From NCBI RefSeq assembly GCF_001586215.1, contig NZ_CP014634.1, positions 2,294,001-2,358,000 on the forward strand: a DNA stretch of 64,000 nucleotides. The letters are read 5' to 3'. This stretch comes from Corynebacterium simulans. Its GTDB lineage: Bacteria; Actinomycetota; Actinomycetes; Mycobacteriales; Mycobacteriaceae. Below the pieces are notes generated by a model that saw only the letters and a program-made list of their open reading frames with translations, had not been told where the DNA came from and searched no databases. The stretch's first letter is position 1. Every line of letters starts with the position of its first letter. A program made the translations under genes and the position numbers. This document shows positions 17,564 through 26,703 of this stretch, in pieces.

Positions 17564-18094
17564 ATGGCAACCCCTGAATACATCCTCAACCTCCGTGAGA
17601 AGGTGGGCCACCAGCAGCTATTCCTGCCGGCGTGCACCGCAGTTATTGTCCGCGATGTTCCCATGAACGCGGCGCTATGGGAAGTCCCATCGGTGCTGCT
17701 GGTGCAACGCGCCGACAATGAGACCTGGGCGCCCGTCGAGGGCATCTGCGAGCCTGGCGAGGAAATCACCACCACAGCCATCCGTGAGGTCAAGGAAGAA
17801 GTCGGACTCGATGCCACCGCGGAAGCGCTGCTTGGCGTGGGGCAGGTAGGCCCTGTCACCTACGACAATGGCGACGAGTGCATGTTCATGTCCACCGCAC
17901 TGCGGCTTTCGGTTCCAGAAGGCGCGGAGCCGGTGGTCTCTGACGAGGAAAACCTCGCGGCGCAGTGGTTCTCCGTGGCCCAAATGCCGGCTTCGGTAAG
18001 CGCCCGTAACCGTATGCTGATCGGTGATGCCGTGGCACAAATGAAGCACCCGAAGGGCTTTCGCCCCCGCATGGGATTTGTAAAACGCAACTAG
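17564..18094 (+). CDS. NUDIX hydrolase
   Basis: 176 aa with a complete Nudix box, G(x5)E(x7)REVxEExGL, reading GICEPGEEITTTAI then REVKEEVGL at about residues 61-83. It hydrolyses a nucleoside diphosphate linked to another group; substrate choice cannot be inferred. No signal peptide. It precedes pyrG, but a separate promoter and hairpin lie between them, so co-regulation is not implied. Confidence 0.88.
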   Translation: MATPEYILNLREKVGHQQLFLPACTAVIVRDVPMNAALWEVPSVLLVQRADNETWAPVEGICEPGEEITTTAIREVKEEVGLDATAEALLGVGQVGPVTYDNGDECMFMSTALRLSVPEGAEPVVSDEENLAAQWFSVAQMPASVSARNRMLIGDAVAQMKHPKGFRPRMGFVKRN

Positions 18095-18144
18095 CAATCG
18101 CGTATGCCTAAAACCACCGCCAACCTGGATTTCTGTCAGCTCAT

Positions 18145-18171
18145 TGTTTCTATTTGATGGCTGGTGATAGT
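18145..18171 (+). promoter_or_regulatory. Candidate pyrG promoter
   Basis: TTGTTT (18145-18150) and GATAGT (about 18166-18171) are separated by about 16 nt. The predicted start near 18176 lies just before the leader hairpin. Read from sequence only. Confidence 0.45.
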
Positions 18172-18173
18172 CT

Positions 18174-18223
18174 GAAGATCCGTAGGTCGCCGCGCGAGGC
18201 GTCCCGCGGATTTTTTGATCTTC
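18174..18223 (+). promoter_or_regulatory. pyrG leader hairpin with T-tract, candidate attenuator
   Basis: CCGCG (18190-18194) pairs with CGCGG (18205-18209) and is followed directly by ATTTTTT (18210-18216), the form of an intrinsic terminator. An outer pair, GAAGATC (18174-18180) with GATCTTC (18217-18223), encloses the T-tract and could lock the whole unit. It lies between the probable pyrG promoter and the start codon, so a terminator here would act on pyrG itself. Confidence 0.5.
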
Positions 18224-18245
18224 AAGGGGTGTCTCGTTGCGCTGA

Positions 18246-19922
<1,677 letters not shown>

Positions 19923-19959
19923 GGGCCGCTGGCCGCTAAGCAAGCGGCCTAAAACGCGT

Positions 19960-19998
19960 AAAATCCCTGCGGAGAGCTTGTGCTTCCGCAGGGATTTT
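19960..19998. terminator. Bidirectional terminator between pyrG and glnA
   Basis: A perfect 14 bp stem (AAAATCCCTGCGGA at 19960-19973 with its complement at 19985-19998) has an 11 nt loop and A/T runs on both sides, suiting both converging genes. Confidence 0.9.
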
Positions 19999-20024
19999 CT
20001 TTGCTCCCTAATTAGCAGTCCTAA

Positions 20025-21458
20025 TTAGCAGTCGTAGTACATCTCAAACTCCTGCGGGGTTGGGCGCAGGCGGGAAGGAGCGATTTCCTTTTCGTTCTTG
20101 TACTGCAGGTAGGTCTCGATGAGGTCCTCGGTGAAGACATCGCCTTCGGTCAGGAACTCGTTGTCTTCCTCCAGGGCGCGCAGGGAAGCCTCAAGGCTGG
20201 TTGGTGCCTGCGGGATGGAAGCCTGCTCTGCCGGTGGCAGCTCGTAGAGGTCCTTATCTACCGGAGCGTGTGGCTCGATGCGGTTCTTGATGCCATCGAG
20301 GCCAGCCATCATCATCGCAGCGAAACCGAAGTACGGGTTACCTGATGGGTCCGGAGCGCGGAACTCGATGCGCTTTGCCTTCGGGTTGGAGCCGGTGATC
20401 GGAATGCGGATTGCCGCGGAGCGGTTGCGCTGGGAGTAGACCAGGTTAATCGGGGCCTCAAAGCCCGGAACCAGGCGGTGGTAGGAGTTCAGAGTTGGGT
20501 TGGTAAACGCCAGAACTGCCGGTGCGTGGTGGAGGATGCCGCCGATGTAGTAGCGCGCGATATCGGAAAGGCCACCGTAGCCTGCCTCATCGTAGAACAG
20601 CGGCTTGCCGTCCTTCCACAGGGACATGTGGGCGTGCATGCCGGAGCCGTTGTCACCCGCGAGCGGCTTTGGCATGAAGGTTGCGGACTTGCCGTACTCA
20701 GCGGCGGTGTTCTTGATGATGTACTTGAAGGTCTGAATATCATCAGCCGCGTGCAGCAGGGAGTTGAAGCGGTAGTTGATCTCATTTTGACCCGCGCCCA
20801 CCTCGTGGTGGAAGCGCTCGATCTGGAAGCCGGCGTTCTGCAGGTTGCGCACCATGGCATCGCGGACTTCGCCATGCTTGTCGACGGGCGCGGTGGGGAA
20901 GTAGCCGCCCTTGACGCGGGTCTTGAAACCGGTGTTCGGGGTGCCGTCGAAGTTGGCCTCGTTGCCGCGGTTCCACCAGCCCTCGTCGGTGTCTACCTCG
21001 TAGAAACCATGGTCGATGTCGGTGGAGTAGCGCACGGAATCGAAGAGGTAGAACTCGGCCTCGGCGCCGAAGTTGCACACGTCCGCGATGCCGGTGGAAG
21101 CAAGGTATTCCTCGGCCTTCATTGCGACGTTGCGTGGGTCGCGGGAGAAAGGCTCCAAGGTGAACGGATCGTTGACGAAGAACTTGATGTTCAGCGTCTT
21201 GGAGGAGCGGAAAGGATCCACCATCGCGGTTGCTGGGTCTGGCAGCAGGGTCATGTCAGACTCATCGATGGAGGTAAAGCCACGGATGGAAGAACCGTCG
21301 AATGCGAGGCCTTCTTCAGCGGCGGCCTCGGTGAACTCCGAAGCGGGAATTGAAAAGTGGTGCTCGGTGCCGGGAACGTCAGTAAAACGAATATCGACGA
21401 ACTTTACGTCTTCATCCTCGATGAACTTGACGATTTCCTGGACGGACTCGAAAGACAC
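20025..21458 (-). CDS. glnA: Glutamine synthetase type I
   Basis: 477 aa. It condenses glutamate and ammonia using ATP. Signatures: FDGSSIRGF near residue 52, the [12 protein letters not shown] metal site, [12 protein letters not shown], and [10 protein letters not shown]. The adenylylation tyrosine sits in [11 protein letters not shown], so this copy is the expected target of GlnE, unlike GlnA2. The start is GTG, with GAGGAGA about 7 nt upstream. Expression is probably nitrogen controlled, but I could not find a clear AmtR box; only the palindrome ATCTATAGAT (21541-21550) lies in the upstream region. Confidence 0.97.
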   Translation of the reverse strand: MSFESVQEIVKFIEDEDVKFVDIRFTDVPGTEHHFSIPASEFTEAAAEEGLAFDGSSIRGFTSIDESDMTLLPDPATAMVDPFRSSKTLNIKFFVNDPFTLEPFSRDPRNVAMKAEEYLASTGIADVCNFGAEAEFYLFDSVRYSTDIDHGFYEVDTDEGWWNRGNEANFDGTPNTGFKTRVKGGYFPTAPVDKHGEVRDAMVRNLQNAGFQIERFHHEVGAGQNEINYRFNSLLHAADDIQTFKYIIKNTAAEYGKSATFMPKPLAGDNGSGMHAHMSLWKDGKPLFYDEAGYGGLSDIARYYIGGILHHAPAVLAFTNPTLNSYHRLVPGFEAPINLVYSQRNRSAAIRIPITGSNPKAKRIEFRAPDPSGNPYFGFAAMMMAGLDGIKNRIEPHAPVDKDLYELPPAEQASIPQAPTSLEASLRALEEDNEFLTEGDVFTEDLIETYLQYKNEKEIAPSRLRPTPQEFEMYYDC

Positions 21459-21540
21459 TGTTTGTCTCCTCAGGGGTTTAGAAAAATGTTCTTCATCGAA
21501 GTTTACTAGCTTTATTTGGCCTTCGGACGTTAACCCATCG

Positions 21541-21550
21541 ATCTATAGAT
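21541..21550. promoter_or_regulatory. Palindrome ATCTATAGAT upstream of glnA
   Basis: A perfect 10 bp palindrome about 85 bp before the glnA start, in the divergent gap shared with the RDD gene. It has CTAT and ATAG cores like AmtR sites, but without the usual six-base separation. The assignment to AmtR is weak. Confidence 0.25.
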
Positions 21551-21597
21551 ATATTTCGTTTTCGTGTCTGCATGCAGGGGGCACTAGATTGGTCAAC

Positions 21598-22071
21598 ATG
21601 GCTGATAAGCGAACATGGCTCGATGGACCCGCAATCCCGGGCGAAAATGATGACTTCGAAGGCCCCGGCGCATGGCCGGGCGAAAAGCTCGGACTTCCTG
21701 AGTCTGGCTCCGGGGCGCTGGCGCCGGTGGCCCGCCGTGCAGGGGCGGTTCTCATCGACTGGATCGTGTGCATGCTGCTGGCCAATCTCATCGTGATGTT
21801 CACCCACGCGCTGGGCGGCCCTGCATTCCTGGGCTACATGCTGTGGGTCATCGTCGGCATCCTCTGCGGCTGGCTCTTCGCTCGCACTCCGGGCATGCTT
21901 TTGCTGGGCATGGGCGTGGCGCGTCTCGACGCCCCGGGGCAAACGGTGGGCTTCTGGCGCGCGGCAGTGCGCACCATCCTCACCGGCTTCCTCTTCCCAG
22001 CCGCAATGGTCGATACCGACGGCCGCGGTATCCACGACCGCGCAACCGGCACCGCAGTGATCATGGTCTAG
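21598..22071 (+). CDS. RDD-family membrane protein
   Basis: 157 aa. After a soluble, acidic N-terminus of about 45 residues comes the RDD signature: ARRAGAVLIDWIV (Arg and Asp in the first helix) followed by two to three further membrane helices. Matches Rv2219A by position beside glnA. TAGATT at 21585-21590 ends 7 nt before the ATG, suggesting a leaderless mRNA. The family's role is not settled; some members are ion exchangers. Confidence 0.85.
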   Translation: MADKRTWLDGPAIPGENDDFEGPGAWPGEKLGLPESGSGALAPVARRAGAVLIDWIVCMLLANLIVMFTHALGGPAFLGYMLWVIVGILCGWLFARTPGMLLLGMGVARLDAPGQTVGFWRAAVRTILTGFLFPAAMVDTDGRGIHDRATGTAVIMV

Positions 22072-22114
22072 TTCCTCTATCTTGCGGCGTCGCAGGGCGC
22101 TTCCTACAAAACCT

Positions 22115-22158
22115 AAAAGCGGCCCTTCCTTGGTGGATTCCAAGGAAGGGCCGCTTTT
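22115..22158. terminator. Bidirectional terminator between the RDD and DUF4191 genes
   Basis: A perfect 19 bp stem (22115-22133 with 22140-22158) around a 6 nt loop, with AAAA and TTTT at its ends. Confidence 0.93.
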
Positions 22159-22167
22159 GCACAAGTA

Positions 22168-22950
22168 TTATTTGCCCTTACGCTGCTGTGCGCGGCGCAT
22201 GCGGCGGTTCATGCCAGCCATGTTCTGCGCCTGGCGCGGCATCGGGCCCTTCGGCAGACCCGGGGTGGTGCCTGGCAGGTCATCCATAGCCTCAATCTTG
22301 CGGATGGTTGCGTAGGTCTCATCCTTTTTGAAGTTACGCGGGAACTTCATCACGTGATTGCGCAGCTTGGACACTGGAACCTCGTCCTCGCCGTTGCCCA
22401 CCCAGACCTCGTAGACCGGAACGCCGCCGGCGAGCTTATCCACGCGCTTTTTCAGGGTGTTGAGAACCGGAGTCAGGCGCTTGCGGTTACCTTCGCAGAC
22501 GAAGATGACGCCGGCATTGCCGATGACGCGGTGGATGAGGTCCTGATGGCGGGTAACGCCGACCGCGGTCTTGACCTTCCAGACGATGCCCACGGTGTTG
22601 CGCAGCTGCTGCTCCAGCGCCCACCCCGCAACGCCCGGCTGATCCTCGACCTTTTTGTACATGTCGCGCTCAAGGCGGCGGGTAAACAGCCACATCGCCA
22701 GCAAAGCGCCGATGCCGAGACCCAGGATGAGCATGAACCACTCGCCGTTGAAGAGCAGGCCGATAAGGAAGAACAACAGGCCCATGCCGAGGAAAGCGGC
22801 GAGCATGATAGGAATCAATGCCTTGTCATGCTTGCGCTGCATATTGAACGCTTGCCACATCTGGGAACGGGTTTGCTTGCGCTGCTCGCGTTTTGCGGCG
22901 CGCTCTTGCTTCTTTGCAGCCTTCAGGCTTGCCTTATCGTCTTGTGCCAT
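22168..22950 (-). CDS. DUF4191 membrane protein
   Basis: 260 aa. A Lys/Arg/Gln-rich N-terminal stretch (KAAKKQERAAKREQRKQ) precedes two adjacent membrane helices (about residues 45-90) and a cytoplasmic domain with GVIFVCEGNRKRL, then a basic Met/Arg/Gln-rich tail. Equivalent to Rv2219, next to lipA as in M. tuberculosis. On its strand a TAAAGT hexamer (22958-22963) ends 7 nt before the ATG. Function unknown. Confidence 0.8.
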   Translation of the reverse strand: MAQDDKASLKAAKKQERAAKREQRKQTRSQMWQAFNMQRKHDKALIPIMLAAFLGMGLLFFLIGLLFNGEWFMLILGLGIGALLAMWLFTRRLERDMYKKVEDQPGVAGWALEQQLRNTVGIVWKVKTAVGVTRHQDLIHRVIGNAGVIFVCEGNRKRLTPVLNTLKKRVDKLAGGVPVYEVWVGNGEDEVPVSKLRNHVMKFPRNFKKDETYATIRKIEAMDDLPGTTPGLPKGPMPRQAQNMAGMNRRMRRAQQRKGK

Positions 22951-22980
22951 GGTTCCTACTTTAAAGGTCAGCGCTGCAAA

Positions 22981-24072
22981 TTAACGAATTGCAGCGGCAG
23001 CGGAGTCAGCGTTTGCCGGGGTCTTTACCATGCGGGTCGTTACCGGGGTTTCCTGGGAAGGGCCGTACTTCTCGAGCAGCGTCGAAGCCTCTTGGGCGGT
23101 AGCGCCCTTCGAGGTCTCAGCCAGGTGCTGCAAATTTTCTGGCAATTCGAAGCCGCGGGCCTCCATAGCCTGCACGTACAGGCGGCCAGCGCGGTAAGAA
23201 GAACGCACCAGTGGGCCAGACATGACGCCGCCGAAGCCGAGCTCCTTGGCCAGCTTGGAGTGTTCGACGAACTCCTCCGGGCGGACCCAACGCTCGATCG
23301 GGTGGAAGCGCGGGCCTGGGCGCAGGTACTGGGTAATGGTGATGATGTCGCAGCCAGCAGAGCGCAGGTCGCGCAGAGCTTCCTCGATCTCATCCTTGGT
23401 CTCGCCCATGCCCAGGATCAGGTTGGACTTGGTGATGAGACCAAAGTCGTGAGCCTGGCGAATTACGTCGAGGGAGCGCTCGTAGCGGAAGGCCGGGCGG
23501 ATGCGCTTGAAGATGCGCGGCACGGTCTCCAGGTTGTGAGCGAAGACCTCAGGGCGAGCCTCGAAGACCTCCTGCAGAAGGTCCGGCTTGCCGGAGAAGT
23601 CAGGGGTCAGGTTTTCCACACCGGTGTGCGGGTTGAGCTCGTGAATCTTGCGCACGACCTCGGCGTAGAGCCACGCGCCTTCATCCGGCAGATCGTCGCG
23701 GGTAACACCGGTGATGGTGGTGTAGTTCAGGTCCATCTCCTGGATGTTTTCTGCAACGCGGCGCGGCTCGTCGCGGTCCAACTCCGCCGGCTTACCGGTG
23801 GCAATGTCGCAGAAATCGCAGCGGCGGGTGCACTTATCGCCACCGATGAGGAAGGTGGCCTCACGAGATTCCCAGCACTCGTGGATATTCGGGCAACCAG
23901 CCTCCTGGCACACGGTGTGCAGGGAAGCGCCGGACACGCGGGACTTCATATCCTCGTAGCCCGGGCCGGTGCGGACCTGGTTGCGGATCCAGCGCGGCTT
24001 TTGTTCGATGGGGGATTCCGCATTCTTCTTCTCAATGCGGAGCATCTTGCGTCCTTCAGGCTTAACAGTCAC
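22981..24072 (-). CDS. lipA: Lipoyl synthase (radical SAM)
   Basis: 363 aa from a GTG start. It inserts two sulfur atoms into octanoyl groups on lipoyl domains. Both iron-sulfur motifs are intact: the LipA-specific [12 protein letters not shown] and the radical [11 protein letters not shown] (CxxxCxxC). Gly-rich SAM contacts follow ([12 protein letters not shown]). It lies 61 bp after lipB in the same direction and probably shares its transcript. Substrates GcvH and AceF are encoded in the same 9 kb. Confidence 0.97.
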   Translation of the reverse strand: MTVKPEGRKMLRIEKKNAESPIEQKPRWIRNQVRTGPGYEDMKSRVSGASLHTVCQEAGCPNIHECWESREATFLIGGDKCTRRCDFCDIATGKPAELDRDEPRRVAENIQEMDLNYTTITGVTRDDLPDEGAWLYAEVVRKIHELNPHTGVENLTPDFSGKPDLLQEVFEARPEVFAHNLETVPRIFKRIRPAFRYERSLDVIRQAHDFGLITKSNLILGMGETKDEIEEALRDLRSAGCDIITITQYLRPGPRFHPIERWVRPEEFVEHSKLAKELGFGGVMSGPLVRSSYRAGRLYVQAMEARGFELPENLQHLAETSKGATAQEASTLLEKYGPSQETPVTTRMVKTPANADSAAAAIR

Positions 24073-24133
24073 AAAAACTCACTCTACGGGGTTGGGATTG
24101 TCTCTTACTAATACAAGGCCGGTGTGTGGAGGT

Positions 24134-24937
24134 TTATTCCGCACTCTGGGCACGCTTTTGGCGGGCCTTCTCGTTGGCGACCTTAATCGGGTCTGGCGCT
24201 GAACCAAATGTGTGGTCCGCGACGGTGAGTTCACCAGAAAGCGCGCGCTGCAGGGCGTCGAGAAGCGGTGTCGCAGCCTCCTCCATAGTGACATCGCGGC
24301 CAAGCTCGAGGCTCAGCGTGGTCACGTCGGCGTCGTCAATGCCGCAGGCCACGATGTGCTCGTAATACTCCAGCGTGTTGGTGCAATTAAGCGCAAGACC
24401 ATGCATGGTCACGCCGCGAGTGATGCGGATTCCCAGCGCCGCAATTTTGCGATCGCGCTTGGGGGCCTGCGGGTCCGTGGCCTGGGTGGTGGAGGGCACC
24501 CACACACCAGACCGGCCGTCGATGCGGCCGGCGGTACGAACGCCAAGCTCGCGCACCGTCTGGATGATTGCCTCTTCGAGCCGGCGGACATAGTCCACGA
24601 CGTCGACAGGCTCCGCGAGCTTCAAGATGGGGTAGACCACCAGCTGCCCCTCACCATGCCAAGTAATCCGCCCGCCGCGATCCACCGTGATGACCGGCAG
24701 ACCATTGTCCGGCATATCCTCCGGCTGCGTGCGTTTGCCAGCGGTGTAGATGTTGGGGTGCTCGACCACGAGGATGATGTCCCCGCGCTCGCCTTTTGCG
24801 CGCTGGGCGGCAAGCTCGGCCTGGAGATCCCACGCCTGTTGGTAATCCATGCGGCCGAGGTGGCGGATTTCCAGCGCTTCCTGTGACGCGCGAATACTGC
24901 GATCAGCGGGGAAGAAGGGCTCACGAGGAGCTGTCAT
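24134..24937 (-). CDS. lipB: Octanoyl-[ACP]:protein octanoyltransferase
   Basis: 267 aa. It transfers octanoyl from ACP to the lysine of lipoyl domains, upstream of LipA. Signatures: [17 protein letters not shown], the conserved Lys in KIAALGIRI and the catalytic Cys in [15 protein letters not shown] upstream of the ATG is a good ribosome binding site. The C-terminal tail is slightly longer than in short bacterial LipB proteins. Confidence 0.96.
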   Translation of the reverse strand: MTAPREPFFPADRSIRASQEALEIRHLGRMDYQQAWDLQAELAAQRAKGERGDIILVVEHPNIYTAGKRTQPEDMPDNGLPVITVDRGGRITWHGEGQLVVYPILKLAEPVDVVDYVRRLEEAIIQTVRELGVRTAGRIDGRSGVWVPSTTQATDPQAPKRDRKIAALGIRITRGVTMHGLALNCTNTLEYYEHIVACGIDDADVTTLSLELGRDVTMEEAATPLLDALQRALSGELTVADHTFGSAPDPIKVANEKARQKRAQSAE

Positions 24938-25057
24938 GTGTGATGCTTCCTTAATCTAATAAAACGCGGGGGTCGATACTGATAGTGCCACCCAGGCCAA
25001 TGCCGGCCCAACACCGGGGTGAGGGGGCAGGTGGAGGCGTAGTCGGAGGCAAAAGAA

Positions 25058-25082
25058 AAAGCGGGAGGAAACCTCCCGCTTT
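25058..25082 (-). terminator. Terminator of the gcvPTH transcript
   Basis: An 11 bp stem (AAAGCGGGAGG at 25058-25068, complement 25072-25082) with a 3 nt loop. On the minus strand it is followed by TTTTTCTTTT. It sits just beyond the gcvH stop. The remainder up to lipB (about 24938-25057) holds the lipB promoter only. Confidence 0.85.
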
Positions 25083-25095
25083 AGCAGTAAGTGGC

Positions 25096-25485
25096 TTAAA
25101 CGCCGTTTGCCGCAGCGTACTCTTCTGCGGTCATCAGCTCGCCGGTCTCAGAAACCTCGACCTCGAAGAGCCATCCTTCACCGAATGGGTCGTTGTTGAT
25201 GACTGCGTAGTCATCGTGAACAGCCTCGTTAACAGCGGTGACGGTGCCGGTAATTGGGGCGTAGAGATCGGATACGGACTTGGTGGATTCGACCTCACCG
25301 CAGGTATCGCCAGCGGTAACAGTGTCACCGACTGCCGGCAGCTCAGCGAAGACGACCTCGCCCAGACGGTCAGCAGCAACGGAGGTGATGCCAACGCGGA
25401 CGGTTGCGCCCCGTGCGGCGTCAGCAGAAGAATTGATCCACTCGTGGTCCTCGGAGTAGGAGAAATCTGCAGGAAGGTTAGCCAT
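25096..25485 (-). CDS. gcvH: Glycine cleavage system H protein
   Basis: 129 aa lipoyl carrier of the glycine cleavage system. The lipoylated lysine is in GEVESTKSVSDLYAP. Last gene of the gcvP-gcvT-gcvH run and next to lipB-lipA, which modify it. AAAGGA precedes the ATG at about 11 nt. Confidence 0.96.
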   Translation of the reverse strand: MANLPADFSYSEDHEWINSSADAARGATVRVGITSVAADRLGEVVFAELPAVGDTVTAGDTCGEVESTKSVSDLYAPITGTVTAVNEAVHDDYAVINNDPFGEGWLFEVEVSETGELMTAEEYAAANGV

Positions 25486-25551
25486 TGTGATGGGAGTCCT
25501 TTCGGAAGATGGTATGTGCTTTTATCTTAACGGTTGTCACGCGTCCGCGAA

Positions 25552-26664
25552 CTACTTTTCGCGCTTGTAGAACGGAAGGGCCGCGACGCTAAACGGGTAG
25601 CGCTTGCCGCGGATGTCTACCTCGACGGCGTCGCCAGGCTGCAGGTTTGCAGAGGTATCCAGCAGCGCGATGGCAACCGGGTGGCCCAGGGTCGGGGAAG
25701 GCTGACCGGAGGTGACAGAACCGACCTTGGTTTCGCCAACGAAGACCTCAGCACCGGCGCGGGCGGCGCGGCGCTGATCGGAGACCAAGCCGGTGATGGC
25801 GACCTGCGGGCCTTCCTCTGCACGAGCGCGGATGACCTCAGCGCCAACGAAGTCGGCTTCCTTCTTAGCAAAAGCACGCGCCATGCCGGCCTCAACCGGG
25901 GTGATGTCGCGGGAGAGCTCGTTGCCGTAGAGCGGCATGCCCGCTTCCAAGCGCAGGGAGTCACGCGCTGCGAGGCCACATGGCAGGATGTCGTACTCGG
26001 CACCGGCCTTGAGCAGCTCCTCCCATAGCTCCGGGGCATCGGAGTTGTAGACGATGAGCTCGAAGCCATCTTCGCCGGTGTAGCCGGTGCGGCAGATGAA
26101 GGCGTACTTGCGCGCTACCTTGCCGGTCATCGCTGCGTAGTAAGGCAGTTCCATGACGGCTTCCTGCTTGTTGTCCTCGACCAGCGGGATGAGGATTTCT
26201 GCTGCCTTCGGGCCCTGGATGGCAATCATTGCTACGTCGCGGGACTCGTTGTTGAGGTCCACATCGAAGCCCTCAGCGCGCTCGTTGAGTTCCTCCCAGA
26301 CCACGTCAGCGTTGCCGGCGTTTGGCACGACCAAGAACTTGGTCTCGCCCAGGCGGTAGGTGATGAGGTCATCGATGATGCCGCCATCTGCGGCGCAGAT
26401 CATCGAGTACTTTGCCTTGCCCACCTTGAGGGTGGTCATATCGGAGATTAGGCAGTAGGACAGGAACTTTGCGGCATCCTCGCCGTTGACCCAAACTTCG
26501 CCCATGTGGGACAGGTCGAAAAGGCCAGCGGAGTTGCGAACCGCGCGGTGCTCTTCGAGCTCGTTGTTGTACTTCAGGGGCATGTTCCACGGGCCGAAAG
26601 CCGTAAAGGATGCGCCAAGCTTTTCATGCTCTGCATGCAGCGGGGAGTTGAGCAGTTCAGACAT
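25552..26664 (-). CDS. gcvT: Aminomethyltransferase, glycine cleavage T protein
   Basis: 370 aa. It releases ammonia from the aminomethyl-lipoyl arm of GcvH and passes the C1 unit to tetrahydrofolate. GLFDLSHMGEVWVNG near the N-terminus, CRTGYTGEDGFEL mid-protein, and GLAARDSLRLEAGMPLYG are family blocks. Strong AAAGGAG before the ATG. 66 bp separate it from gcvH and 39 bp from gcvP. Confidence 0.96.
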   Translation of the reverse strand: MSELLNSPLHAEHEKLGASFTAFGPWNMPLKYNNELEEHRAVRNSAGLFDLSHMGEVWVNGEDAAKFLSYCLISDMTTLKVGKAKYSMICAADGGIIDDLITYRLGETKFLVVPNAGNADVVWEELNERAEGFDVDLNNESRDVAMIAIQGPKAAEILIPLVEDNKQEAVMELPYYAAMTGKVARKYAFICRTGYTGEDGFELIVYNSDAPELWEELLKAGAEYDILPCGLAARDSLRLEAGMPLYGNELSRDITPVEAGMARAFAKKEADFVGAEVIRARAEEGPQVAITGLVSDQRRAARAGAEVFVGETKVGSVTSGQPSPTLGHPVAIALLDTSANLQPGDAVEVDIRGKRYPFSVAALPFYKREK

Positions 26665-26703
26665 TTTTCTCCTTTAGAGTTCTTCTCTGCTAGTTCGATT
26701 CTG

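Noticed and set aside
21459..21597. Canonical AmtR box for glnA
   Set aside because: Only ATCTATAGAT is present; the CTAT-N6-ATAG spacing of C. glutamicum AmtR sites is not met.
22354..24111. 585-codon open frame opposite the DUF4191 and lipA genes
   Set aside because: It spans two real genes and their gap on the other strand; no recognisable domain.
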